A stretch of DNA of 64,000 nt, taken from positions 14,251,777 to 14,315,776 of the forward strand of contig CM020619.1 of the NCBI GenBank assembly GCA_009829735.1, read 5' to 3'. Below, piece after piece: positions 54,376 through 64,000 of the stretch. This DNA comes from Pyropia yezoensis (taxonomy: Eukaryota; Rhodophyta; Bangiophyceae; Bangiales; Bangiaceae). The position numbers and the translations under genes are program-made. Every line of letters begins with the position of its first letter. Within the stretch, counting starts at the first letter, position 1. The notes below the pieces were generated by a model, which saw only the letters and a program-made list of their open reading frames with translations, searched no databases and had not been told where the DNA came from.

Positions 54376-55790
54376 GTATTTTTGACAACGTGCTGTAATG
54401 GTGAGGGGAACATGTGGCCTTGCATGATGCATGTTACAAGATGCATGAGCTACTTTTGGGGGGATGCACAATAGACGGGGCGCTCTTAGCAAGGAAGCCC
54501 GCCTAGTTAAGAGGGCGTTTCTTGTGCAGCCTGGGTTTCACGGGCTCCATCGTCTCCTCATTGGCCAACGAAGATCAATTCGATCGCTCTGAGAGGCAAT
54601 TCTGTCACCGCATTGGCTCAAGAGCGAGGTGTCAGGTCTTTTCTTCCTTTGGGCCACAGGAAGCTGAAGAATGTACACGTGTTCACCTGCACCCGTTGTC
54701 GCGGCCGTGTGGGGCAGGTGAGAATAGAAAAGATTAAAAACGAATGCATAGTGGAGAGTCAATCGTTTCTCAAAGAACGGCTGCCGGAACGAAACACCAC
54801 ACCTTGTTAAAGTGCCGCCCACCCCACCTCATCCCCTCGCACAGCGCCCAAATGCCACCGCCCTCGCCCGGCGCACCCCCCAAAAGCTCACTACCCGCCA
54901 CACCCGGGGTTGGCGAGGTCAAACAGGGGTGGGCCCGGCGCAGGGGGCGTCTTTTCACTTCTCGGGGGAGGTGCGGTCCCCCCATGACTGTGATTCTACC
55001 ACCTGTGGTGGATGTACGGTCCTTCATTTAGGTTGTGTGCAAAAAAAGCGGTCCGTCTACCTGGTTCGTAGTCCCAGAGAGCGTATTTTCTGTTGTTCTT
55101 GGGGAACTGTATTTGTCTTTGAGGAACGTCGCTTCTACTCTGAAGAAAGCCGACCGATGAGCGCTGCTGTGGTCCAGGCTGTACCTCAGCATCCCATTGT
55201 GCCTCTCAGAGTGCATATGTGGTTCTCTCGGAGCTCCTGTATGTGGCCAGAGGCTCTGTCTTGGACACCCCGCAAAAAGCACAAAACAGAGAAAAACGGG
55301 AAGACCCGCACATGAACAAAGGGGCTCTCTCTATATCATGGGCTTCCATGAAGTACTTGTGAGGCTCTGCGCTAAAAAAACTGTTGCCACCGGATGTTCA
55401 GTAGGCACAGCATTGAAAACGAGCACTGCGCACGACAGTGATGCGTGTGACGAGTTTCTTGTGGGCCGCCAGTGTGTGCCAGCCGGTGTGAGGTCGCCCA
55501 CGAGCTCGCCCACTGTGACCGCTTTGCAGCGGTCACCGTTAGGTGGCGGTCACTGGCGGCGCTCTCCAATGGTTCCGTGTGCGTGTCGCTGCCTCAGCAT
55601 GTGGACGTCCGGGACCGGGTCGTTGCCTAAGTAACAGCCCAGCTGGTTGGGGACGAGGGGCTTGTGGCAACGTTCCGCTCCGAGTTCGAAAGCGTGGTGA
55701 AGGAGGCTCACTAACTCTACCTGACCAACGAGCCTTTGCAGACGCCTGTTGGCGGGCGGAGGCGCACACCGGCGGCCGTCTGGATGGCCG
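54376..55790. other. Intergenic, possible gene remnant near 55600-55800
   Basis: Mostly mixed sequence without domains. On +, 55560-55830 contains short runs such as CVSLPQHVDVRDRVV, QLVGDEGLVATFRSEFESVV and LYLTNEPLQTPVGGRRRTPA in a single frame broken by stops. This looks like a decayed gene or exons of an unrecognised one. No family was identified. Confidence 0.35.
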
Positions 55791-56275
55791 CCGAAAAGAG
55801 CAGCTCGTCGGGCGACAGCGACCCGCAGCGACCGTAGCGACAGCAGTGGTGATGGCAGCGACGGCGCCGCCAACAGCGGCAACGACAGCAACGGCAGCAA
55901 CGGCAGCAACGGCAGCGAGCGCAGCGACAGCAGCCGCCGCGGCAGCGACGCCCGCGACACCAGTGGCGGGGGCAGCCGCACCAGCGACCTCAGCGGTAAC
56001 GGAAGCGACGGCAGCGACGGCGCCGCCAGCAGCGGTAGCGGCAGCGACGGCAGCGGCAGCGGCAGCGACACCCGCGACACTGGCTCCGGCGGCGACCGCA
56101 GCGACGCCCGCAACACCCGTGGCGGCGGCAGCCGCACCAGCGACATCAGCAGCGGCGGCCGCAACGGCGGCAGCGGCAGCCGCAGCAGCGACAGAAGCGG
56201 CGGCCGGGGGAGCGGCGGCAGCGGCAGCAGCGGTGGCGGCAGCGACGGCAGCGGCGGCGGTGCGGCCGTGCCGAC
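55791..56275. repeat. Degenerate GCAGCGACG-type satellite tract
   Basis: Nearly 500 bp is built from variants of GCAGCGACG, GGCAGCAACG and CGACACCCGCG, with a higher-order pattern in which CGACACCCGCGACAC and CGGCGGCAGCCGCACCAGCG recur. It reads as Ser/Asp/Gly-rich in one frame and Ala/Thr-rich in the others, so frame is not informative. It is most simply a non-coding minisatellite. Confidence 0.7.
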
Positions 56276-56313
56276 GGCGGGCCGTCATCCCGGTCGGCGT
56301 CGCCGCCCCAGCT

Positions 56314-56366
<53 letters not shown>

Positions 56367-57251
56367 CCCGCGGCAGCCGACGCGCCAGCGGGCGCGCGCG
56401 GTGGTGGCGGTAGCCCGCCGCGAGGCGGGCGGTGGGCGGCCCGCCATCGTCGGCGGGGACAGCTCGGGGGGGTTGGCGCGCCCTGCCACGGCGGGGCGGG
56501 TGGGGGATGGGACCATGAGAGGGGCCAGCGGCGCTTGGCGGCGGGAGGAGCGGGGGGGGGGGGGGGGGTTGGGGGTTGAAGGTTGGGGTTTGGGGGAGCC
56601 GATGCGCGAGGTGGAGACACCGCAACCGACGCGGCGTTGTCGCCGCCGCGGGCGACGCGGGCGCCAACGTGCGGACGATCCGCCCGGATGGGCGGCGCGT
56701 AGCAGGCGCCAACTGTGGGTGGGGGCTACCAAGCGCGCGGGCGGGGGTGACGGGCGGCGCCCGTCGTGGGTGCGCGGCGGGGGGCCCGCGCCGACGGGTT
56801 GTCCGTGCCGCCCCTCCCAGAGTTCATCTCTTCGTGCCACATACTGGGGGATGGTCGCCGATGGCCTACCGTGTCGGTCCACCCGTCTGCCGTATTGCGG
56901 GCGGCGGTGGCGGTCCGCGCGTGCCTGCCGCAAGAGGTAGGTGCGGTGGTGCACGGGAGCGTCGGCGAGTGCCAACGCCGTGGGATCATCCCTGAACAAT
57001 CGCGCCTGCTTTCAGAACAGGCACAGAACATGCACGTCAAAGGTGGTCGGTTTATGATCAGTCCCCTACCCCCACCGCAGGCCACCCCACACGCCACGCC
57101 CCACGCAAACCTCCTGGCGGTGATGAGCCCGCTGCTACACCCCCCCATCGGGCGGGCGGGCGTCCCCCCCACGGTCCACACTGCCGTACCCCCCCCCCGC
57201 CCTCCGCCCCCCCCCCCTCCAGCGGCAGAGCGTCTGCCAGCCCGTCGCTGC
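56276..57251. other. GC-rich flank with a GCC microsatellite
   Basis: GCC units run at about 56315-56369. From 56400 to 57250 open stretches occur on both strands without a domain or credible start. This is the 3' flank of the membrane-protein gene on -. Confidence 0.45.
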
Positions 57252-58861
57252 TCACCACTTGGGTGCCCCGGCGGCGCCCCCCCCCCCCCCCGGGCGCCCC
57301 CCACCGCGGCGTCCGGCGCGGGCGGTAAGCTTGGTGCGGCCAACAACGCCAACGCCCTCGGCGGCGGTGGCGCCCGCCTCGAGCGCCCGCGCCGGCAGCA
57401 GCAGCGCCCGCGCGGAGCGGCTGTCGGCCACCCGCCCCCGCCGCAGGCGGTCCTCGTCAGCCTCGCCCGCCGCGGCAACGCGGGAGTGGTAGGCGGTGGC
57501 GCCGCCAACGACCACCGCCGCGGCGGCGGCGGCCATCACCGCCGCGACCGCCGCGAGCGCCGGGTCTCCCACCAGCGGCGGCACGGCGCCAATGCCAACG
57601 CCCACCCCCCACACCACCGACGCGTCGCGGCCGTCGGTGGGCACCGCCGACTGGGAGGAGGAGGAGAGCGTCAGCGGCGTGCACCGTGCGCCGGGAAGGA
57701 GGCCCCACGACGCCGTGTCTGCGGGGGGGGACGCCGCGTCGTCCGCCCCGCTGCCCACCGTGACGGGCGCGTCAAAGCCGAGGTGCGAGTACCGCAGCCG
57801 CTGCGTCCACGTCACGTAGGCGCGGAGTTTGGGGAGCGTCGACGCGGCGGCCGCCGCCGCCGCCGCGGCGGCGGCGGCGGCAGAGGACCCGGCCTTTTCC
57901 CCGTCCCCCGCCGACGCGGCAACGCGGGCGCGAGCAGCGGACGCGACCGCCGCGTCTGCCGCGACGGGCAGGACAAGCGGCGGGAACTTGACGCCCACAA
58001 ACGGGTCCCGCCCGGGGGGGGGCTCGCCCGCCAGCTTGGCCCGCCCGCGGCCACACAGCAGCAGCCGCAGCGACACGGGGGTGCCCGCCTCAGAGGCGGC
58101 AAACGGGCGGGTGACCTTGACCCAAAAGTACACCGACTGGGGGGGGATGTGCGCTCGCGTCGACGTGACCGTCGCGGACGCGGCCGCTAGCGTCACGTTG
58201 ACCGCCACCGGCACGGGCGTCGTCCGCGGCGGCACGTCGGCGACGCGGGCGGCGGCGGCGGCAGCGGTGGCGGTGGCGACGGCGGTAGTGGCGGCGGTGG
58301 CGGCGGCGGCGGCGGCGGCGGCGGTGGCGCCAGCGGCAGCGACAGCGGCGTCACCCCCCCCGTCGTGCGGCAGCGGCGACACCACAGACGCCACCCGCAG
58401 CATCCGCACGTCGACGCCCGGCGGCTGGGCGCCCGCCGACACGGGCTGGACCCCCCCCCCCCAGCGCCCCCCCCCCCCCCCCAGGTCGGTGCACACCCCC
58501 CCCGCACAGACGGCGTGGAGGACCACGAGGAGCTCCAGCTGGGCGGCTTCGACCAGGTCCGCCGCCACGGTCGCCTCCTCTGCCGCCGAGGCGGCGGCGG
58601 CGGCGGCGGCAGCGGGGGTGGCAGCCGCGGCGGCCGTGGAGATGGTGGCAGGCGCCGCCGCGACGGCGGCGGCGGCCGCCGCCGCGGCAGCGTCGACCAG
58701 CACCGCCGGCGCGTAGCGGACGGCCACAAACGGGCGGCCGCCCGCGTCCACCACACGGGCGGCGGTGGAGACGGCGGCCCACCCCGGGGGGGGCTTGCGC
58801 TTCCGCCCACCCCGGGAGGGGGCGGGCGGCAGCCGCAGCGGGCGGGCGGTCCCCCACCCCG

Positions 58862-58909
<48 letters not shown>

Positions 58910-59619
58910 AGCCCCGCCGTCCCGGCCGCCGTCCTTGCCCCCCCCCCCCCCCCAACCGCCGCAGCGGCAGCCGCCACCGCCGCCGCCGCCCCCCGCCGCA
59001 CGTCCCGGGTGGCGAGCGTAAACACAATCGGCGCCACGGCGCCCGCCTCCCCCGCGGGCCCGTCCTCCGCCGCCCCCGGCAGGGACACCACATCCACCGC
59101 CAGCCGGGAGCGGCGGACGGTGGCGAGCGGCCGCGGCGCCAGCGGCGGGTTGCACGACGTGACGTGGAAGGTGTGGGGCGACCGGGTGGTGCTGTTGCCC
59201 GACCGCCGCACCGCCGCGACCGCCGCCGCCGCCGCCGCCGCCGTGGCAGTGGTCAATGGCCGTGCACTGGCAGCGGCACGGGCGGTGGTGGCGGCGGTGG
59301 GGGTGGCGGCCGCGTGGCTGGAAGGGGTGGAGGTGGCGGTAGTGGCGGTGGCGGCGGCGGCGGCGGCAGCGGCAGCGTTGATGCGCCAGGCGCCGCGGGC
59401 GAGGGCGGGGACAGTGGGGGGAGGGGAAATGGTGGCGACGGCGGCGGCGGCGGCGACGGCGGCGGCAGCGGCGATGGCGGCAGCGGCGGCGGCGGCCGCC
59501 CCCACCGCCGTCACCGCGGCAAGGAGCGGGGGGAGGGCGCCCCGCCGGCGGGGCCGCCGCCCGTTGGGTCGGCCGCCCCATGGCCGCCGCCGGGGCGGTA
59601 GGGAGGGGGGCGCCGCCAT
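57252..59619 (-). CDS. Probable secreted or membrane protein, unknown; interrupted by a C-run
   Basis: I do not recognise a family. ATG 59619 (MAAPPSLPPRRRPWGG) is followed by basic residues and a long hydrophobic Ala-rich segment (LPPLLAAVTAVGAAAAAAAA...), which fits a signal peptide or signal anchor. Then come SPHTFHVTSCNPPLAPRPLA and RRSRLAVDVVSLPGAAED. The frame changes at the 48-C run at 58862-58909 and continues with GRPFVAVRYAPAVLVDA, QSVYFWVKVTRPFAASEAGT, PVSLRLLLCGRGRAKL and PKLRAYVTWTQRLRYSHLGF. These alternating segments look like beta-strands of an extracytoplasmic domain. Near the C terminus a hydrophobic stretch (DPALAAVAAVMAAAAAAVVV) is followed by an Arg-rich tail, consistent with a single-pass membrane anchor. 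Ala-repeat linkers separate the ordered parts. The stop is the codon ending at 57252. Confidence 0.5.
58862..58909. repeat. 48-base C homopolymer
   Basis: An uninterrupted run of 48 C on + (G on the coding strand), bounded by G and A. It is the longest homopolymer I noticed in the window and lies inside a coding region, where the reading frame changes across it. Confidence 0.95.
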
Positions 59620-59648
59620 GGTGACCGCCGCCGGCAGGGACAGACGAT

Positions 59649-59680
<32 letters not shown>

Positions 59681-60705
59681 GAGAGGGGGAGGCCCGCGTG
59701 AGGGGGGGGGGGGGGGGGAGCACGCACGCCCACGCCCGTCGAGGGCGCACCCGCAGCCGGTAGGTACCGTACAACCGCGACGCGGGGCGCTTGGACTGGC
59801 GGGGGGGGGGGGGGGGGGGGGGGGAGCGTTTCTACGAGCGCCGGGCGGTCGAGCGCAGCAGCCGCTTGGGAAGAGAACGGGTGGGGGACCTCGTCGTGGA
59901 TCCCCCCCATTCCGGGCCCGCGAAGCACGGCAGTGCCAGCTGGCGATTGGGGGGGGGACGAGCGACGGCGCGGGCGGGGGGGCGCGGGAGCGAACGTTTG
60001 GTGTAAGCCTGGGCAGGGCGGCCAAGCGGATGAGAACGCGAACGCCCAGGTCAAGGACCACAGTCCGTGCCTGCTCTCCCGTTGGCGGTCTTCCTTGGGG
60101 CCAGCCCGCGAACACAGCCGCCCGGCGCCCACCGCCCGTGGCGACCGCCACACCCGCAGCCCGTCCCCCCTTTTTTCCTCCTCCACAGCGCCGGAGGGGG
60201 GTTGAAGGGGAGGGGAGGAGGGGGCACCCCTGACGCGCCGCGGCCAAGACGTTGCGGGCAACGGCGGCGCCACGGCGGGGGTGGGTGGGGCGCCCGGATG
60301 TAGGTCGCGCAAAGGGGGGACAAGGAAAAAAAAAAGAAAAAAAGAAAAATACAGGGGCGCAGCGGCCACGACCACCCTTGCTACACCCCCCCCCCCCCCC
60401 CCCCCTCTCTTGCCCATGACCCACAGCTGACAACCCGCTCCGCCTGCCCGCCCACCCTCCCGCCCGTGCGCCGCGACGGGCGGCGGTCCCGACGGTGGCC
60501 GCCCCGTGGGGGGGTAGGTACCGCCGCGCCCACAGAGCAAGGCCCACCGGGCGCACCGCCCCACGAGGGGCGCAGCCGCCCGACAGCCAGTGGCGGCCCC
60601 CGCGGTACCAGCCACTCCGACAAGAACGTTGCAGCGGCGGCGGCCGCTGCCCCCTCTGGAGTAGACAGTACCTCCCCCCGCCGTCGCTGGCGTGTGGCCG
60701 CGCGC
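59620..60705. other. Intergenic, homopolymer-rich
   Basis: Upstream flank of the membrane-protein gene. It has G-runs near 59647-59680, 59703-59719 and 59801-59824, a C-run near 60388-60404 and an A-rich stretch at 60325-60350. No gene is supported. Confidence 0.45.
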
Positions 60706-62259
60706 TCAGCTGTCGCGCACGACCGTCACCCGATCAAGCGGCTCGACACGGGGGCCCGCTTCGTCAGCAATGGATTCTCTGGGAGGCAAATCCCGGGCTT
60801 TCCAGGCGCCGAGCCACTTGTGAATGGCATCGAAGACCTTCTGCTCAACAGCGTCCTTCCTGGGCGGCGGTACAGGCGCCCCTGATGGCGCAACTTCCGT
60901 AGGCATCTGCGTGGCAGAGTCCTTCAAGCTTAGAAGATCGACCAAGTGCGTGCCCAGCCCCAGCGCCGTCCCCGCCTCGACTGCGAAGTTGCCCGATGCC
61001 TCGGTAAGGAGAAAGAAGACCATACCGTACTTCTGCCCACGCGTACACTTGCTGAACCCGTCAGGGGTACCAAACGAGGACGACGATGCTGAGATAGGCC
61101 CCCACTGGTTGGCGAGGCCCACCTTCTCAAAGAACTGGTTGCATGTCGCGGCAGTGGTGTCGAGGCTCTTATGGAAGTGGGGGCTCCGCACCAAGGAGCG
61201 CAGGTAGTCTTCAAAATAGTGCAGAACCAGGTCCCCCGCCACCACAAGGTCAACCGCCAGGGCTAGCGCGGCCACCGCCGTGTCCCGACCTTCCAGATAC
61301 ACCCGGGATGGGGTAGCCACGACATGGGCGGCGTTCGTCAGGGAGAGCCACCACCGGAGGGGGGGGTGATTACGATCAAACTTGGTGAGGTGCACGACAT
61401 TGACGGGGTACGGCCGCGGGACGTGGACCTTGCCCCACCAAAAATGTGTCTGGTAAGCGTCCAGCGGTGGCGTCACAACCTGCGGTGGCGTCTCATCCTG
61501 CCCTGGCGTCTCATCCCGCGGTGGCGTCTCAGCCCGCGATGGCGTGTCCGTTACGTTCGATCGCCATCCCTCTCTTGGCCAATCCAGCTCCGTGCCGGTT
61601 GCGTCTTGCCAAAAGCGGTTGCTGCCGTCATTGAAGCAACGGGATGAAAGGTCCGAGACGATCCGCTGCACCTTCTCCTTCCTCCCTGGGACATGGCATA
61701 CAACGAAGCACCTACGCTGGGAGTCACCCTTGGGCGGCTGCGAGTAAAGATGGTGCACCGTTGTGTATCGTTCATCATCCTTGGCATCTCTACAGAGCGT
61801 GTATTCTGCTTCTTCTGGGGTGGTCTCGATGTTTGGATCCGAGAAGACGACGCGCCGTACGTCGACCGCACCCAGCCGGAGGAAGCGAAGCGCGGCATCG
61901 GTCCGCAGCGTGGGGGTCTTGCGCATGTGCGCACGCGCTTTCAGTAGCCGCACGTCATCACCCAGTAGTACAATTACCGCTGGAAGCAGGCCCGTCAGTG
62001 CAGTGGCGGTGGCGTCCAGGGAGACGCGGCCGGAAAACATAAGCCCCAGCGGGAGGAACCCGCACACCAGACAGCTGCCCGCCAGGACCCACACCCCAAA
62101 TTCGTAGAACATGGCGGGGGTGATCGTCACCCCCATGATGCGACGGGGTTCGGCGTCTTCATCCACCCCAACCGTCACCCACACGGTGAGCAGCAGGGAC
62201 AGGACAACGGCGAAGAACACCAGCACCAGCTCCCCAGTGGGCACGCCAACGCCTTCCAT
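60706..62259 (-). CDS. Multi-pass membrane protein, unknown
   Basis: I do not recognise a family. ATG 62259 (MEGVGVPTGELVLVFFAVVL) is the first in-frame ATG and gives 517 residues without intron. Hydrophobic segments lie at about 11-31 (LVLVFFAVVLSLLLTVWVTV), 50-77 (FGVWVLAGSCLVCGFLPLGL) and 85-101 (ATALTGLLPAVIVLL); a fourth, weaker one (VAALALAVDLVVAGDLVL) is at about 335-352. Between them is a soluble region with RRCFVVCHVPGRKEKVQRIV, which reads like a folded domain, then the repeat DETPPQ/DETPGQ coded by the 18-bp tandem array. The C terminus is hydrophilic. Codon use is less extreme than in the Ala-rich genes, and the complex sequence supports a genuine gene. Topology suggests three N-terminal helices and a large soluble region. 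Confidence 0.75.
   Translation of the reverse strand: MEGVGVPTGELVLVFFAVVLSLLLTVWVTVGVDEDAEPRRIMGVTITPAMFYEFGVWVLAGSCLVCGFLPLGLMFSGRVSLDATATALTGLLPAVIVLLGDDVRLLKARAHMRKTPTLRTDAALRFLRLGAVDVRRVVFSDPNIETTPEEAEYTLCRDAKDDERYTTVHHLYSQPPKGDSQRRCFVVCHVPGRKEKVQRIVSDLSSRCFNDGSNRFWQDATGTELDWPREGWRSNVTDTPSRAETPPRDETPGQDETPPQVVTPPLDAYQTHFWWGKVHVPRPYPVNVVHLTKFDRNHPPLRWWLSLTNAAHVVATPSRVYLEGRDTAVAALALAVDLVVAGDLVLHYFEDYLRSLVRSPHFHKSLDTTAATCNQFFEKVGLANQWGPISASSSSFGTPDGFSKCTRGQKYGMVFFLLTEASGNFAVEAGTALGLGTHLVDLLSLKDSATQMPTEVAPSGAPVPPPRKDAVEQKVFDAIHKWLGAWKARDLPPRESIADEAGPRVEPLDRVTVVRDS
61466..61537 (-). repeat. Four 18-bp tandem repeats in frame
   Basis: Units of 18 bp (GGTGGCGTCTCATCCTGC and variants), with a fifth degenerate one after, encode six-residue repeats of the type DETPPR on the minus strand. 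As 18 is a multiple of three, copy-number change keeps the frame. Confidence 0.9.
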
Positions 62260-62828
62260 ACCCGCTGCGCGGCGCACGGACCGTCGGCACAACGGGGGGG
62301 GGGTGATATGGAGCTGCAATGAGGGCGGGGGGCACAGCTGCGGGGTCAGAGGGGGGGAAGGGGCAAGGGCGGCAGAGCCCGTCAAGGTGGGCAGGGGGAA
62401 GTGAGCGGCAGCGTCCGGCAGGGGGAGCACCCCTGCCGTTCATCATGTACCCCTCCGAGGCAGCGGGCGATCGGCGGGGAGCCGGCGCCCACGGGGAGCA
62501 GCAGCGGTGGTCAGACGAGCGGGGCGGCAGCACGCCCACCCTGCTCGTTCGCACGGGAAGCGGGGTCGGGGGACGTCTTCCGCCACCATCCCATCAACGC
62601 TGATGGGCAGGTCGCGTGGGGATGACCCTTCCCCTCCCCTTCCCGCGTACCCCAGCCTCGCGTCACGGCCCATCCCGTCCGACGAGGCCTGCCGTGCCGC
62701 GTCGGACAGTTCCCGCGGGCAGGGTGGCGCAAGCCTAAGTCTCGCGTGCGCCCCTCCCGTGCGTCCGCGCCCCGACGGCGAGTTCAGAGCGGTCTCCTGG
62801 GTCAAATGAAATATACACGCAAGTCTTT
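62260..62828. other. Upstream flank of the membrane-protein gene
   Basis: Moderately GC-rich DNA without a clear gene. It ends at the inverted-repeat element. Confidence 0.5.
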
Positions 62829-62953
62829 GAGGCAGTTGCGCAAAGTGACAAATTTGCACGCAGAGTGACATTTGATCTCGCCACCCGCCCCCCCCCCCCG
62901 TCGAGTCCTACGACCCCTGTCGACCATGAAGAAGTGCACCCTGCGGGACGTGG
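62829..62953 (+). repeat. Left 125-bp inverted terminal repeat
   Basis: Pairs with 63816-63940. It contains CAAAGTGACAAATTTGCACG, a C-run and CCATGAAGAAGTGCACCCTG. Confidence 0.9.
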
Positions 62954-63815
62954 TCTCTTCCATCCCCCTGCTCAGTGCCAGCTCCCAGCCAGAGTCAGTG
63001 AGTGAAGCAGGAAGCACACTATGAAGAGTACTGCCTGTACGGGGTGCATTTGAGCTATTCAAGCCTCTCTCTGATGGATGGAAGAGAATCTACAGAGTCC
63101 CAACACGCTAGGATGCGCAACAGTGCACAGTTCATGTCTTTCATCGTGCCCCAAGGCCCGTGCCTACCCATTGAAACACAAGAGAGAGCACAGGAACATG
63201 AGGTCTCCTATCCACATATCCCCACCCAGTCCTGGGCGTCGTTTGACTGAACTTTTTGGCACCGGTTGCTCATACGGACTCCGCGGAGGGTCCTGAGCTC
63301 GCGGGGGGTGGTCTGTTCTGTGAGGATCCACTTTTTTTCATAGGCACACGCTGCGGCAGGGGGGTCCCAGCGTGTGCAAAACCCCGCCCCTGGGAGCACA
63401 TCGGGATACCGGCAAAGCAGTTTTTGTGTACCTGCAAGCTCGCAGGGACACAGAGGTTTATTTTGGGCCATGCTACTGCCCGGTTGCTGTCCTTCTCTTG
63501 GCGATGAGGGGGGGGGCTCAAAAACTACAGTTTTTAGTTGCTTCGTCGTGAAGAAGTGCTCCACAGGGCAACATACAATCGATACCCACCGGTTTTTTTT
63601 TGACGAACAGAAGCAGGATAGGTAGAGGGAGGTATCGTGGTGCGTGGTGTTGCTCTTCGGTGCCTGGTGGTGCGGAGATCATGGGGCGGGCGACGGACAT
63701 GAGCGTACTTCTGCTTCTGTATGGATGATGGCCATACGTGGCCAATGATCAATCTTTTTCCAGAAAAAAACACATGGGCACATAGCGCAAGGTCTGAGGA
63801 GCACAGCGGTGTGAC

Positions 63816-63940
63816 CCACGTCCCGCAGGGTGCACTTCTTCATGGTCGACAGGGGTCGTAGGACTCGACGGGGGGGGGGGACGGGTGGCGAGATCAAATG
63901 TCACTCTGCGTGCAAATTTGTCACTTTGCGCAACTGCCTC
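63816..63940 (-). repeat. Right 125-bp inverted terminal repeat
   Basis: Inverted copy of 62829-62953; the G-run here corresponds to the C-run in the left arm. Confidence 0.9.
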
Positions 63941-64000
63941 TTTGTCAGTGGCTGAGATCTCCCAGCAACGCTCTGAGAAGGGCCGGATATCTACAGCAGC

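Larger units (their letters stand above)
62829..63940. mobile_element. 1.1-kb non-autonomous DNA element with 125-bp inverted ends
   Basis: Arms at 62829-62953 and 63816-63940 are nearly identical inverted copies. Both begin GAGGCAGTTGCGCAAAGTGA and end in CTGCGGGACGTGG; the main difference is the length of an internal C-run. The flanks both show TTT (62826-62828 and 63941-63943), a possible 3-bp target duplication. The 862-bp interior has no long open frame and no transposase motif, but contains hairpins at 63344-63377 (GCACACGCTG/CAGCGTGTGC) and 63427-63452. The near identity of the arms suggests recent insertion or gene conversion. It fits a long-TIR foldback or Mutator-like non-autonomous element; the superfamily is not proven. 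Confidence 0.85.

Noticed and set aside
1-64000. tRNA genes, rRNA and CRISPR arrays
   Set aside because: No T-arm-like GGTTCRANYCC set in a cloverleaf context and no regularly spaced identical repeats were found on reading both strands. Covariance-model search was not possible here.

Overview
This is nuclear DNA from a GC-rich photosynthetic eukaryote, most likely a bangiophyte red alga (Porphyra/Pyropia type). The evidence is a plastid-type HCF101 whose transit peptide begins MAFVP, a style common in red algal and glaucophyte plastid precursors; very GC-rich, alanine-rich coding sequence; few, short GT-AG introns; and a cytosolic ribosomal protein uS8. The assignment to red algae is inference (about 0.6); a GC-rich green alga is the main alternative.

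Layout. 1-6.7 kb: a possible terminal exon, then a long Ala-rich helical protein on + whose frame changes at G-runs. 7.4-9.1 kb (-): HCF101. 9.8-10.7 kb (+): uS8/RPS15A with one intron, divergent from HCF101. 11.0-13.9 kb (-): a three-exon AMPK/SnRK1 gamma (SNF4-type) subunit whose first exon is polyglutamine-rich. 15.4-22.6 kb (-): an intronless 2411-residue coiled-coil protein with a C-terminal hydrophobic tail. 22.6-30.8 kb: no gene I can support, only C/G homopolymers and microsatellites. 30.8-34.6 kb (+): a low-complexity protein of unknown function with a frame change at a G-run. 34.9-37.8 kb (-): an atypical E2F (E2F7/8, DEL class) with two DNA-binding domains. 40.4-41.6 kb (-): a two-exon short-chain dehydrogenase like 17beta-HSD1/RDH8. 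43.4-45.5 kb (-): a low-complexity basic protein. 47.8-53.4 kb (-): a broken Ty3/gypsy LTR-retrotransposon of visibly lower GC. 57.3-59.6 kb (-): a probable membrane or secreted protein split by a 48-base C-run. 60.7-62.3 kb (-): a multi-pass membrane protein with an 18-bp coding repeat.

Three non-coding elements with inverted terminal repeats lie between genes: 39912-40365, 45928-46138, and 62829-63940 with 125-bp arms. Five clusters of GTAC-containing palindromes also lie in intergenic DNA.

The host genes do not form a pathway. They cover plastid Fe-S assembly (HCF101), translation (uS8), energy sensing (AMPK gamma), cell-cycle or endocycle transcription (atypical E2F) and lipid/retinoid-type redox (SDR), plus several fast-evolving low-complexity proteins. 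Coordinates of spliced genes rest on splice-site phase and family alignment done by eye. The reading frames of the three homopolymer-interrupted genes are provisional.
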